Below are positions 1 through 7,423 of a stretch of 22,175 nucleotides of DNA, one piece after another. Source of the stretch: Silvimonas sp. (lineage in GTDB: Bacteria; Pseudomonadota; Gammaproteobacteria; Burkholderiales; Chitinibacteraceae); assembly GCA_030151005.1 (NCBI GenBank), contig JASLES010000237.1, positions 1-22,175 of the forward strand. The letters run 5' to 3'. The notes beneath the pieces were generated by a model. That model saw only the letters and a list, made by a program, of their open reading frames with translations, searched no databases and had not been told where the DNA came from. The position numbers and the translations under genes are program-made. Position 1 is the stretch's first letter, and each line of letters opens with the position of its first letter.

Positions 1-1090
1 CAACCATGATCTTTACCGGGGCATGTCCCGCCTGCCGTTCTGGGTGATGGAACAACAACCTGGCCCGGTGAACTGGGCGCCGTGGAACCCCGCGCCGCTG
101 CCGGGCATGGTGCGCTTGTGGACTTGGGAAGCACTGGCGCATGGCGCGGGCTGCGTATCGTATTTCCGCTGGCGGCAAGCACCGTTTGCGCAAGAACAGA
201 TGCACGCCGGTCTCAACACCCCGGACAACAAACCGGATATCGGCGCGGCGGAAGCCGCCCGCGCGGCAGAAGAAATCCGCCAGGTGCTGGCCAGTGGCGC
301 CGATGGCGCGATCAAAACGCGGGTAGCGCTTATCCATGACTACGAAGCCAAATGGCTGTTCGAAATCCACCCGCAAGGCGCAGATTTTCACTACCCGCGT
401 TTTGCCTTTGGGTATTACAGCGCGCTACGCAGCTTGGGGTTTGATGTGGACATCATCCCGGCCACGGCAAGCCTGAAGGGTTACAGCCTGATTGTGGTGC
501 CGCCGTTGCCGGTGGTGCCGGATGATCTGGCGCAGCGCCTGGCTGACAGTGGCGCACAAGTTGTCCTGGGGCCGCGTACCGGTTCCAAAACAGCCAGCGT
601 ACAGATTCCGGCGCAATTACCGCCTGGCCCGCTGGCCAGCATCCTGCCGGTGCGCGTCTGGCGCGTAGAGTCATTGCGCCCCAACGTCACGGAGGCCGTA
701 GATGCCGTGGCACTGGGTTTGCCACGGCTGGTGGCGCAGCACTGGCGTGATCTGATCGAAACAACGCCCGCCGTCGAGGTGCTGGGCACGTTTGCGGATG
801 GCGCGCCGGCCATCCTGCGGCACGGCAAGGTGCATTACCTCGCCAGCATTTTCAGCGACACCGGCACCCGCGCCATTCTGGCTGGCGTGGCCCAACGCGC
901 CGGGCTACAGCCGCAAATGCTGGATGAAACCCTGCGCATCAGCCGACGGGGGGATCTGGTTTATGTCTTCAATTACGGTGAGGCCACGCATGACATTGTT
1001 GATGTCGATGCGGGCGCGTTTGTGGTCGGTTCAGCGCGTGTCGAACCGCAAGGGGTGGCGATTTACCGCCAGCCCGGTCAAGTGCAGTGA
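1..1090 (+). CDS. GH42 beta-galactosidase, C-terminal part (5' end outside window)
   Basis: The reading frame is open from the first bases of the window (NHDLYRG precedes the first internal Met at 23), so this is the 3' portion of a longer gene, about the last 362 codons. The family hydrolyses terminal beta-galactosides in the cytoplasm. The segment FWVMEQQPGPVNWA near the start matches the strongly conserved GH42 block; from family knowledge its Glu is the catalytic nucleophile. It is followed by GMVRLWTWEALAHGA and FRWRQAPFAQEQMHAG, also typical of GH42. After that comes the alpha/beta trimerisation domain (from about ALIHDYEAKW to LPVRVW) and a small C-terminal beta domain ending in VYVFNYGEATHDI. 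The gene runs into a binding-protein gene 51 bp downstream and is likely co-transcribed with it. The usual family length is about 650-700 residues, so roughly half is missing. Confidence 0.93.
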   Translation, partial: NHDLYRGMSRLPFWVMEQQPGPVNWAPWNPAPLPGMVRLWTWEALAHGAGCVSYFRWRQAPFAQEQMHAGLNTPDNKPDIGAAEAARAAEEIRQVLASGADGAIKTRVALIHDYEAKWLFEIHPQGADFHYPRFAFGYYSALRSLGFDVDIIPATASLKGYSLIVVPPLPVVPDDLAQRLADSGAQVVLGPRTGSKTASVQIPAQLPPGPLASILPVRVWRVESLRPNVTEAVDAVALGLPRLVAQHWRDLIETTPAVEVLGTFADGAPAILRHGKVHYLASIFSDTGTRAILAGVAQRAGLQPQMLDETLRISRRGDLVYVFNYGEATHDIVDVDAGAFVVGSARVEPQGVAIYRQPGQVQ

Positions 1091-1141
1091 AGCAGTGTTC
1101 TCATTCAAGCAGGCAAATACAACGTTGCAGGAGAGACAACA

Positions 1142-2386
1142 ATGAGCAAGGTACGCACTCGCATTCTGGGTTTGACACTGGCCGCCGCCGGCTTGTGTTA
1201 CGGCGCGCTGGCGCAGGCCGGTACGCTGGCCATCAATGTGGCCTTCAAGGGCGCCAGCCAGCGCGCGGTCTGGCAATCCGTGTTTGATGATTTCAAAAAG
1301 GCACATCCGGATATCGAGATGAAGGTCGCCTTTGTCGATGAAGAAGCCTACAAAGTGCAGTTGCCCGGCTGGCTGGCATCCGTGGCGCCAGACGTCGTGA
1401 ACTGGCATGACGGTGAACGTATGGCGTATTACGCCCGCCGTGGCCTGCTGGAAGACCTCTCGGGTGACTGGGCTAAAAATGGCTGGAACGAAACCTATGC
1501 CTCTACCAAAGAGGCCTCTTCCTGGAACGGCAAGCAATACGCCGCGCCGACGGTGTATTACTCCTGGGGCATGTTCTATCGCAAGGATCTGTTCCAGAAA
1601 GTAGGCATCAGTGGTGAGCCCAAAACCTGGGATCAATTCATTGATGCTTGCAAAAAGCTCAAAGCTGCCGGGATCGCCCCGATTGCCGTGGGTGGTCGCG
1701 ACGCCTGGACACTGGCTGGCTGGTTTGATTATCTGGACCTGCGCATCAACGGCAACGCCTTCCACCAGAAGCTGATGGCCGGCGAAGTACCGTATACCGA
1801 TGCCCGGGTGAAGAAGGTGTATACCACCTGGAAGGGCCTGATCGACGATAAATACTTCATCGACAACGCCCTCTCTTATGATCTGGATGCCGCCCAGCCG
1901 TTCCTGTTCCAGGGCAAGGCCGCCATGATGCTGATGGGTACGTTTATCTCGGCCGGGTTCCCCGCCAACGTCAAGCCGAACATGGGTTATTTCCAGTTCC
2001 CGATCATCGACGCCAAAGTACCGACGGCAGAAGATGGCCCGGTAGAGTCTTTGCATATTCCGGCCAAGGCCAAAAACAAGGCAGATGCGCATGCCTTCCT
2101 GGCGTTTGTCGGCACGCCGGAAATCAGCGGTCGCCTGGCCAAGGGGCTGGGCTCTTTGCCGGCCAACAGCAAGGCCGAAGAACCGGAAGACCCGATCTCA
2201 AAGATTGGTTTCCAGATTCTGTCGCAAACCCGGGGCGGTATTGCGCAGTTTTATGATCGTGACATGACCAAAGAAATGGCCGATGAAGGCATGAAGGGCA
2301 TGCAGCAGTTTTTGTCTGACCCAAGCCAGATCGACACCATTCTGGCGCAGCTGGAACAAACCCGTAAGCGCATCTACAAGAAGTAA
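1142..2386 (+). CDS. Sugar ABC transporter, periplasmic substrate-binding protein (family 1)
   Basis: A 414-residue solute-binding protein of the MalE/UgpB class (extracellular family 1). The first 26 residues form a Sec signal peptide: basic MSKVRTR, a hydrophobic LTLAAAGLCYGALA core, and an AQA cleavage site. No lipobox Cys is present, so a soluble periplasmic protein is expected. The body shows usual family features such as DVVNWHDGERMAYYARRGLL, YYSWGMFYRKDLFQKVGI and MGTFISAGFP. The start is fixed by AGGAGA at 1129-1134, seven bases before the ATG. It lies between a GH42 gene and two permease genes, so the ligand is probably a beta-galactoside or galacto-oligosaccharide; that is inferred from context and not readable from the protein. 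The order resembles the Bacillus ganSPQ-ganA galactan system, which also couples a GH42 enzyme to a family-1 binding protein and two permeases. Confidence 0.93.
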   Translation: MSKVRTRILGLTLAAAGLCYGALAQAGTLAINVAFKGASQRAVWQSVFDDFKKAHPDIEMKVAFVDEEAYKVQLPGWLASVAPDVVNWHDGERMAYYARRGLLEDLSGDWAKNGWNETYASTKEASSWNGKQYAAPTVYYSWGMFYRKDLFQKVGISGEPKTWDQFIDACKKLKAAGIAPIAVGGRDAWTLAGWFDYLDLRINGNAFHQKLMAGEVPYTDARVKKVYTTWKGLIDDKYFIDNALSYDLDAAQPFLFQGKAAMMLMGTFISAGFPANVKPNMGYFQFPIIDAKVPTAEDGPVESLHIPAKAKNKADAHAFLAFVGTPEISGRLAKGLGSLPANSKAEEPEDPISKIGFQILSQTRGGIAQFYDRDMTKEMADEGMKGMQQFLSDPSQIDTILAQLEQTRKRIYKK

Positions 2387-2393
2387 GCCTGGC

Positions 2394-2422
2394 GCCGCCC
2401 GCTGGCCTGGCTGGCGGGCGGC
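2394..2422 (+). other. Intercistronic hairpin between binding-protein and permease genes
   Basis: GCCGCCCGC at 2394-2402 pairs perfectly with GCGGGCGGC at 2414-2422 around an 11-base loop. No T-run follows, so it is not a classical terminator. In sugar ABC operons such a hairpin after the binding-protein gene typically protects the upstream mRNA from 3' decay and partly attenuates read-through, giving excess binding protein over permease. That role is inferred from position. Confidence 0.55.
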
Positions 2423-2458
2423 CAATCTTTCATACCGGCATGGCCTGGAGATGAACGC

Positions 2459-3388
2459 GTGATCGACTCAGTACCGGATGCACCGCTGCAGCCACTGGCT
2501 GTTCCGGCCGCCAGACCCGCAGGCAAGCGGCTTTCACCAAGCGCACGGCGGCAACGGCGGGCGGCGTGGCTGTTCCTGGCGCCGGCCTGTGTGATGGTGG
2601 CCGTGTTTGTGCTGTACCCGATTATCAAAAGTATCTCGCTGAGCTTTTATAACTGGGATGGTATGACCGACAAAACCTTTGTCGGGCTGGCCAATTACGT
2701 GGAGTTATTTCACGCGCCCACGTTTTACACCGCGCTCAAGAACAACCTGTTGTGGTTGCTGCTGTTCTTGCTGGCCCCGCCCATGGGGTTGGCGATTGCG
2801 CTGTATCTGAACCAGGCGGTGGCCGGCATCCGGCTGGTCAAATCCCTGTTCTTTGCGCCATTTGTCTTGTCTGGCGTGGTGGTCGGGCTGATTTTTAGCT
2901 GGTTTTACGATCCCACCTTTGGTTTGCTGGCGCTGATTCTGGGCCACGGTATTCCGGTGCTGGGCGACGCCCATTACGTGACCTTTGGCATTGTGTTTGC
3001 CGCGCTGTGGCCGCAAACCGCGTATTGCATGATTCTGTATCTGACCGGCCTGACCGGGCTGAATGCGGATCAGATTGAAGCCGCGCGCATGGAGGGCGCC
3101 AAGGGCTGGGCGCTGTTGTGGCACGTGGTACTGCCGCAACTGCGGCCCACCACCTTTATGGCCATGGTGGTGACCATTATCGGCGCGCTCAGAAGCTTTG
3201 ATCTGATCTCGGTGATGAGCAGCGGCGGCCCATTTGAGAGCTCCACCGTGCTGGCGTATTACATGTACGACCAGGCCATCAAGTACTACCGCTATGGCTA
3301 TTCCGCCGCCATTGCCGTGGTGCTGTTTGCGATCATGCTGGTGTATATCGCCTGGCATTTGCGGCGCTTGCTGCGTAACGAGCATTAA
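2459..3388 (+). CDS. Sugar ABC transporter permease (MalF/UgpA type)
   Basis: A 309-residue inner-membrane permease of the binding-protein-dependent family. A cytoplasmic N-terminal tail rich in Ala/Pro/Arg (about 1-30) precedes six predicted membrane segments, beginning with AWLFLAPACVMVAVFVLYPII and ending with AAIAVVLFAIMLVYIAW. The EAA loop that docks the ATPase is visible as EAARMEGAKGWALLWHVVLP, with the invariant Gly. The start is GTG at 2459: GGAG at 2447-2450 lies eight bases upstream, and the nearby ATG at 2451 closes after three codons. It pairs with the next permease gene to form the heterodimeric channel. The nucleotide-binding subunit is not in the window and may lie upstream of the GH42 gene or be a shared MsmX/UgpC-type ATPase. 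Confidence 0.92.
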   Translation: MIDSVPDAPLQPLAVPAARPAGKRLSPSARRQRRAAWLFLAPACVMVAVFVLYPIIKSISLSFYNWDGMTDKTFVGLANYVELFHAPTFYTALKNNLLWLLLFLLAPPMGLAIALYLNQAVAGIRLVKSLFFAPFVLSGVVVGLIFSWFYDPTFGLLALILGHGIPVLGDAHYVTFGIVFAALWPQTAYCMILYLTGLTGLNADQIEAARMEGAKGWALLWHVVLPQLRPTTFMAMVVTIIGALRSFDLISVMSSGGPFESSTVLAYYMYDQAIKYYRYGYSAAIAVVLFAIMLVYIAWHLRRLLRNEH

Positions 3389-3408
3389 GACCGACCAGAG
3401 AGACCGCC

Positions 3409-4260
3409 ATGTTCCCCATGCCTATTGATCACTGGAAGCCCCTTAACCGGCGCCTGTACAAACTTACCCTGCCGCTGGCCTTGCTGGTCTGGCTGCTGCC
3501 GCTGATTGCGGTGATGGTGACATCCATCCGCTCTACCGAAGAACTCACCGAAGGCAATTACTGGGGCTGGCCCAAACACTTTGCATTGATCGCCAATTAC
3601 CACGAGGCGCTGACCACCTCGCCCATGCTGCATTACTTTTTCAACAGCGTGATGATCACCGTGCCCGCCGTCATTGGTGCAATTGCGTTGGCGGCCATGG
3701 CGGGGTTTTCACTGGCGGTATACCAGTTTCGCGGCAACCTGGCGTTGTTTGCCACCTTTGTCGGCGGCAATTTTGTGCCGATCCAGATCCTGATGATCCC
3801 GGTGCGTGACCTCTTTTTGCAGATGGGGCTCTACAACACACTGTGGGCGCTGATGCTGTTTCACATTGCCTTCCAGACCGGGTTTTGCACGCTGTTTTTA
3901 CGCAATTTCATCAAGCAGCTGCCCTATGAGCTGATTGAAGCCGGCCGGATTGAAGGGGCCGGCGAGTGGGCGATTTTCTGGCGCATTATCCTGCCGCTGA
4001 TCCGGCCCGCGCTGGCCGCGCTGTCTATCCTGGTTTTCACCTTTGTCTGGAATGACTACTTCTGGGCGCTGTGTTTGACGCAAGGTGACGACGCTGCGCC
4101 ATTAACAGTCGGGGTCGCCGCCTTGCGTGGTCAGTGGGTGACCGCGTGGAACCTGGTGAGTGCCGGTTCGATCCTGGCGGCGCTGCCTTCCGTACTGATG
4201 TTTTTTGCCATGCAACGGCATTTTGTGGCCGGCCTGACTTTTGGGGCCACCAAGGGCTGA
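3409..4260 (+). CDS. Sugar ABC transporter permease (MalG/UgpE type)
   Basis: A 283-residue second permease subunit. The N-terminal segment LTLPLALLVWLLPLIAVMVTSIRS is the classic MalG-type first helix, followed by the FFNSVMITVPAVIGAIALAAMAGFSLAVYQF block, and the ATPase-docking loop EAGRIEGAGEWAIFWRIILPLIRPA is present. The gene starts 20 bases after the preceding permease stop, with a purine-rich GAGAGA upstream. ATG at 3409 is used here; a second in-frame ATG lies at 3418. It ends the + strand operon: only 31 bases separate it from the convergent glutathione transferase gene, and no clear terminator hairpin is visible there. Substrate assignment to galactosides is by context with the GH42 gene. 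Confidence 0.92.
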   Translation: MFPMPIDHWKPLNRRLYKLTLPLALLVWLLPLIAVMVTSIRSTEELTEGNYWGWPKHFALIANYHEALTTSPMLHYFFNSVMITVPAVIGAIALAAMAGFSLAVYQFRGNLALFATFVGGNFVPIQILMIPVRDLFLQMGLYNTLWALMLFHIAFQTGFCTLFLRNFIKQLPYELIEAGRIEGAGEWAIFWRIILPLIRPALAALSILVFTFVWNDYFWALCLTQGDDAAPLTVGVAALRGQWVTAWNLVSAGSILAALPSVLMFFAMQRHFVAGLTFGATKG

Positions 4261-4291
4261 ATGCGTTTTGCGTTTGATCGCCCGCGCTTGA

Positions 4292-4927
4292 TTAGTGGCT
4301 CATTTCTTCGGTATAGGCGGCCATTTCTTCAGTCAGCGCTCGTGCCACGCTGGGGCGTTGCTTGAGGGCCTGCGCATAGGCTTGCACGTGTGGCCATTCA
4401 GACAACTCAATGCCGGCATAGGGCGACCAGTTGAGCACGGTAATCAGGTAGGCATCGGCCACGGTAAAGTAGCCCATCAGATAATTACGCCCGGCCAGTT
4501 GCTGGCTCAGATAACCCAAGCGTAACGCCAGCTTCTGTCGGGCAAATGCTTTGGCGCCATCTGGACTGTGCCGATCCAGCAGCGGAATGTAGGTGGCTTT
4601 GTGTAGCTCTGTGGCAATGAAATTAAGCCACTGCTGCAAACGGTAGCGCTCCATACCGCCCGCAGGCGCCAGTTGTGCCTGGGGGTATTGATCTGCCACA
4701 TACTGCAGTACCACCGGGTTTTCCGTAATGATCTCGCCATTACGGGTACGGATTGCCGGCACTTGCCCCATCGGGTTGATCGCATGAAAGTCTGAACCAT
4801 CTGCCAGCAAGCGCTCGCCCGGCCTGGTATGGATATCCACGTAGATGAAATCCGCCCCGGCCTGGGCTTCATAAAGCGCAATGCGTGTGGCCGCCGAACA
4901 GGCCAGTGGCGCAAAGTAAACCTGCAT
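4292..4927 (-). CDS. Glutathione S-transferase, beta-class-like
   Basis: A 211-residue cytosolic GST. The N-terminal thioredoxin-like domain (about 1-80) begins MQVYFAPLACSAATRIAL, with Cys10 at the position that binds glutathione in bacterial beta-class enzymes. The cis-Pro motif GQVPAI and the glutathione-contacting E-N block (ITENPVVLQYVADQYP) follow. The all-helical C-terminal domain contains the GST N-capping region TVADAYLITVLNW. The start at 4927 is chosen because AGGAGA sits a few bases upstream and the protein then begins exactly as family members do; the 21-codon upstream extension would cross the promoter. It is divergent from a TetR gene, which probably represses it; electrophile or xenobiotic detoxification is the likely role, with substrate unknown. 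Confidence 0.92.
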   Translation of the reverse strand: MQVYFAPLACSAATRIALYEAQAGADFIYVDIHTRPGERLLADGSDFHAINPMGQVPAIRTRNGEIITENPVVLQYVADQYPQAQLAPAGGMERYRLQQWLNFIATELHKATYIPLLDRHSPDGAKAFARQKLALRLGYLSQQLAGRNYLMGYFTVADAYLITVLNWSPYAGIELSEWPHVQAYAQALKQRPSVARALTEEMAAYTEEMSH

Positions 4928-4947
4928 GATGCTTCTCCTGGTGGTTG

Positions 4948-4967
4948 ATTTTTGTACCGTGTAGTAA
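4948..4967 (-). promoter_or_regulatory. Operator-like dyad O1 in the GST/TetR divergent promoter
   Basis: Read on the + strand the site contains ATTTT, GTACC, a five-base spacer and GTAA. It matches a second site at 5007-5026, read on the opposite strand, at 16 of 20 positions. It lies directly downstream of the predicted GST -10 element, where a bound TetR protein would block transcription start. Binding by the adjacent repressor is inferred. Confidence 0.6.
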
Positions 4968-4968
4968 T

Positions 4969-4997
4969 AAATTATGCCGGTGATCTTCACCCGTCAA
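4969..4997 (-). promoter_or_regulatory. Predicted sigma-70 promoter for the GST gene
   Basis: On the minus strand a -35 TTGACG (4997-4992) and a -10 TAATTT (4974-4969) are separated by exactly 17 bases. The transcript would start near 4962, about 35 bases before the GST start codon and inside operator O1. Confidence 0.6.
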
Positions 4998-5006
4998 GAA
5001 ATTAAT

Positions 5007-5026
5007 TTACCAAATGGTACGAAAAT
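5007..5026 (+). promoter_or_regulatory. Operator-like dyad O2 overlapping the tetR start codon
   Basis: The + strand contains the inverted repeat TACCA, two bases, TGGTA (5008-5019) within a 20-base site that repeats O1 in opposite orientation. The ATG of the repressor gene (5014) lies inside it. A possible -10 (TTAATT, 5002-5007) would put the transcription start at or next to the ATG, suggesting a leaderless autoregulated mRNA; no Shine-Dalgarno sequence is visible upstream. Confidence 0.55.
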
Positions 5027-5646
5027 CAACAGACCCGGCTGTTAGTGCTGCCCGTCCGCGTGGTCGGCCCAAAGCCTACGATGCAGACCAGGCATTGGCG
5101 CAAGCCAGAGATGCGTTCTGGGATAGCGGCTTTAACGGCACTTCTCTGGACGACCTGACGGCCGCCACCGGTATGAACAAACCCAGCTTGTACGGCGCAT
5201 TTGGCGATAAACATGCGTTGTATCTGGAAACGCTGGCGCGCTATCGGGAACTGGGCCGCAATGCCATGCGTGAAGAACTGGCCAGCAACCCGGACCTGGC
5301 TCAAGCGCTACGCGCCATCTACACGCGGGCAATTGCCATCTACACAACGGGGCAGCAAGGCGCACGCGGTTGTTATCTGATTGGGACCGCAGCAACAGAG
5401 GCCGTGAATGATCTGGCAGTGAGGGAGGCATTTGTCGCTGGCCTGCACGAGCTGGACGACCTGCTGGCAGCGCGGCTGCGCGAGGCCGTGGAGAGTGGCG
5501 AACTCACTACGGCTATTGATCCGGCCACGTTGGCACGGGTGCTGTGCGGGGTCATGAACTCGCTGGCGCTACGCGCCCGCGCGGGAGAGTCTCCTGCCAT
5601 GCTGGCGGCCATGGCGGAAGGTGCCGTGCAACTGGTGTTGCCCTGA
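5014..5646 (+). CDS. TetR/AcrR family transcriptional repressor, divergent from GST
   Basis: A 210-residue one-component regulator. The N-terminal HTH domain spans about residues 20-70 (DQALAQARDAFWDSGFNGTSLDDLTAATGMNKPSLYGAFGDKHALY); the TSLDDLTAATGMNKPSLYGAF part is the canonical TetR helix-turn-helix. An Arg/Pro-rich tail (RPRGRPK) precedes it and can contact the minor groove. The C-terminal ligand domain is variable, with AARGCYL-like residues (QGARGCYLIGTAATEAV) typical of the NemR/YxaF-like branch that senses electrophiles. No in-frame alternative start exists before the HTH, so ATG at 5014 is accepted despite the lack of a Shine-Dalgarno. It probably represses both the divergent GST gene and itself through the two matching dyads. 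Confidence 0.92.
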   Translation: MVRKSTDPAVSAARPRGRPKAYDADQALAQARDAFWDSGFNGTSLDDLTAATGMNKPSLYGAFGDKHALYLETLARYRELGRNAMREELASNPDLAQALRAIYTRAIAIYTTGQQGARGCYLIGTAATEAVNDLAVREAFVAGLHELDDLLAARLREAVESGELTTAIDPATLARVLCGVMNSLALRARAGESPAMLAAMAEGAVQLVLP

Positions 5647-5648
5647 CA

Positions 5649-5674
5649 AAAAAAGGCCACGCCGGGCCTTTTTT
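5649..5674. terminator. Bidirectional Rho-independent terminator
   Basis: AAAAAAGGCC (5649-5658) and GGCCTTTTTT (5665-5674) form a perfect stem around a six-base loop, just after the tetR stop and 21 bases before the end of the convergent minus-strand gene. A-tract and T-tract on either side let it serve both transcripts. Confidence 0.85.
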
Positions 5675-5695
5675 GCTGGACGGCCGAAACCGGAC

Positions 5696-6061
5696 TTACT
5701 TGGCAGGGGCGGGGACCGGGACAAGCGTCGGCGCCGGGACATCGCACAGTTTGGCTTCAACCAGCGCAAATACGCTGTCGTTGGTGTACGGGGTCAGCGC
5801 GTTGTCGTGCGGCGGGGTTTTGTTGACCAGCTTGTAGCTCTGGTCAAAGTAAAACGAGTCAATAATGCGTGCTTTGTGCGCCGTGCAGTCCAGTTCGATA
5901 TCGCTCAAGGCGTTGGCAATGCGGGGGTCTTTATCCAGTTTCAGGCCGCTGGTGGCCATTCTGACGGTGACCACATTGCCCATGCGTTTGACCGAATCCA
6001 TGTCGAGCTGGTTGGTGCCATCAAGCGAAAACAGGGTAGTAGCAAGCAGAAGAGGCAGCAT
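5696..6061 (-). CDS. Small secreted protein, surface-adhesin-E-like
   Basis: A 121-residue protein. Its pattern (DMDSVKRMGNVVTVRM, then IELDCTAHKARIIDSFYFD, then a C-terminal VFALVEAKLC) resembles the small Adhesin_E-type domain found in many betaproteobacterial lipoprotein-like or periplasmic proteins, where a short beta protein has a conserved Cys pair. Here the Cys residues lie in LDCTA and KLCDV. The N-terminus MLPLLLATTLFSL is a short hydrophobic leader without basic residues, so export is plausible but weakly supported. An in-frame TGA lies about 14 codons upstream with no better start between. The C-terminus is Pro/Ala-rich. Function is unknown; the family name comes from a Haemophilus adhesin and does not prove adhesion. 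Confidence 0.7.
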   Translation of the reverse strand: MLPLLLATTLFSLDGTNQLDMDSVKRMGNVVTVRMATSGLKLDKDPRIANALSDIELDCTAHKARIIDSFYFDQSYKLVNKTPPHDNALTPYTNDSVFALVEAKLCDVPAPTLVPVPAPAK

Positions 6062-6179
6062 AGGGTAGGTTGTCGTGGTGATTGATCAATTGTTGATTGA
6101 CGTAGTGGCGCGGGCAGTTGCAATAACGGGGTCGCGGGCCGGGCGGTTTACCAGTCATGACGCTGGGCGGCCTGCGGGC

Positions 6180-7001
6180 TTAGCCCTCAACCAGTGATCT
6201 GACGCGTTCGACATCTTGCGCCGTCGCCGGACTGTACACCACCATGCTTAGTTCTGGCTGCCCATCTACCGCAAAAACGGAGTAATCCAGCGCGAGTGGC
6301 CCAACGACGGGGTGCAGAATCTGTTTGGTGCCCTCGCCATGCGTGCGGACTTCGTTACGGTGCCACAGGGCGGCAAATTCCGGGCTGCTGGCCGTGAGTT
6401 CTTCTACCAGTGCCCGCACACTCTCTGGCGCACCCACGCGGGCCGACTCTGCCCGGAAACTGGCGACGATGGCCTCTGCGTCTTTTTCCCAATGCACCAT
6501 GCGCTCGCGCACCAAGGGGTTACCAAACAGCATGCGCAAGGAATTGCGTTCATGCACCGGTAACTGGCTGTAGTCGGCCAGCACTTTGGTGGCGGCATGA
6601 TTCCACGCCACGATATCCCAGTTGGCCCGCCGCACAAACGCCGGACTGAGCGGCATGGCATCCAGCACACGCTGCAGGCGCGGCGTGACGGTGCCCGGTG
6701 GCTGGGCGCGGATTTCCGGCGGGCGGTCTTGCGCCAGCAAAAACAGGTGTTCGCGCTCGGCCGCCGTCAGATCGAGCGCGCTGGCAATGCGTTCCAGCAC
6801 GGCAGTGGACGGCACGCCACCACGGCCTTGCTCCAGCCAGGTGTACCAGGTGGCGCTGATGCTGGCGCGCAGTGCAACTTCTTCCCGCCGCAGCCCCGGC
6901 GTGCGCCGATTGGCAGACGGATAGCCAAATGCCGCCGGGTTCAGCCGGGCGCGGCGGTTTTTCAGGTAATTGCCTAGCCGGTTCTCTTCAAGGGTGCTCA
7001 T
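6180..7001 (-). CDS. HTH (XRE) regulator with MmyB-like ligand-binding domain
   Basis: About 273 residues. The N-terminal Cro/C1-type HTH (about 8-75) contains LGNYLKNRRARL, the family hallmark RRTPGLRREEVALRA, and SISATWYTWLEQGRGGVPSTAVLERIA. The remaining residues form the PAS-like MmyB domain that binds a small, probably lipid-like, ligand; characteristic blocks are WDIVAWNHAATKVL, RNSLRMLFG and the C-terminal ALDYSVFAVDGQPELSMVVYSPA. The start at 7001 (MSTLEENRLG) fits family N-termini and has AGGCAG upstream; an alternative ATG at 7022 would add seven residues. Such regulators often sit beside the oxidoreductase they control, but no such gene is adjacent here, so the target is unknown. 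Confidence 0.9.
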   Translation of the reverse strand: MSTLEENRLGNYLKNRRARLNPAAFGYPSANRRTPGLRREEVALRASISATWYTWLEQGRGGVPSTAVLERIASALDLTAAEREHLFLLAQDRPPEIRAQPPGTVTPRLQRVLDAMPLSPAFVRRANWDIVAWNHAATKVLADYSQLPVHERNSLRMLFGNPLVRERMVHWEKDAEAIVASFRAESARVGAPESVRALVEELTASSPEFAALWHRNEVRTHGEGTKQILHPVVGPLALDYSVFAVDGQPELSMVVYSPATAQDVERVRSLVEG

Positions 7002-7105
7002 GGTCTGCCTGTGGGTCGCCATCCCGCGATCATGCTACGGGCTCAGCTCCCGAGGATAAACGCATGCACAGCGCAGCGAAAGGTGGACCGACCTGCGTGT
7101 TTTGA

Positions 7106-7423
7106 TTAAGCGCGGCGGGCGCGCTGGACCGCGCCAAAATGCAATGCCAGATGGGTGCCGATGGCCAATGCGCCCGCCACCAGTACACCAAATGGCAGGT
7201 TCAACGCAGGCGTGATCGGGTGGGTGGTCAGGATGGCCGTCCCCAGCAAAAGATTGAACAACCCCCAGTAAAAATTGACCAGCGGCGAGGAATCACCCCG
7301 GCCACGTGGCTTGGCAAACGGCGTCGGGAACGGCAGGCCAGACAAACCCATTGCCAGATGGGGCAGGGCGTTGCACAACAGTGCGCCGGCCAGAAACAAC
7401 AGAACAAGACTCATGAAATTCAC
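7106..7423 (-). CDS. Conserved small membrane protein, coupled to AbrB-family gene
   Basis: A 105-residue protein with three hydrophobic segments: about 3-24, 50-68 and 74-96. Between the first two lies a striking conserved-looking loop, NALPHLAMGLSGLPFPTPFAKP followed by RGRGDSSPLVNFYWG. I recognise this loop pattern from small uncharacterised proteobacterial membrane proteins but know no function. GTG at 7423 overlaps the TGA stop of the upstream gene in a GTGA arrangement, so translational coupling is expected; an internal ATG at 7414 is an alternative start. It therefore belongs to the operon repressed by the divergent TetR gene and may act together with the AbrB-family membrane protein. 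Confidence 0.82.
   Translation of the reverse strand: MNFMSLVLLFLAGALLCNALPHLAMGLSGLPFPTPFAKPRGRGDSSPLVNFYWGLFNLLLGTAILTTHPITPALNLPFGVLVAGALAIGTHLALHFGAVQRARRA

Noticed and set aside
1031..2092. 353-codon minus-strand frame opposite the binding-protein gene
   Set aside because: It is a shadow of a clear binding-protein gene on the other strand; the translation is rich in His/Arg/Gln without domain signals.
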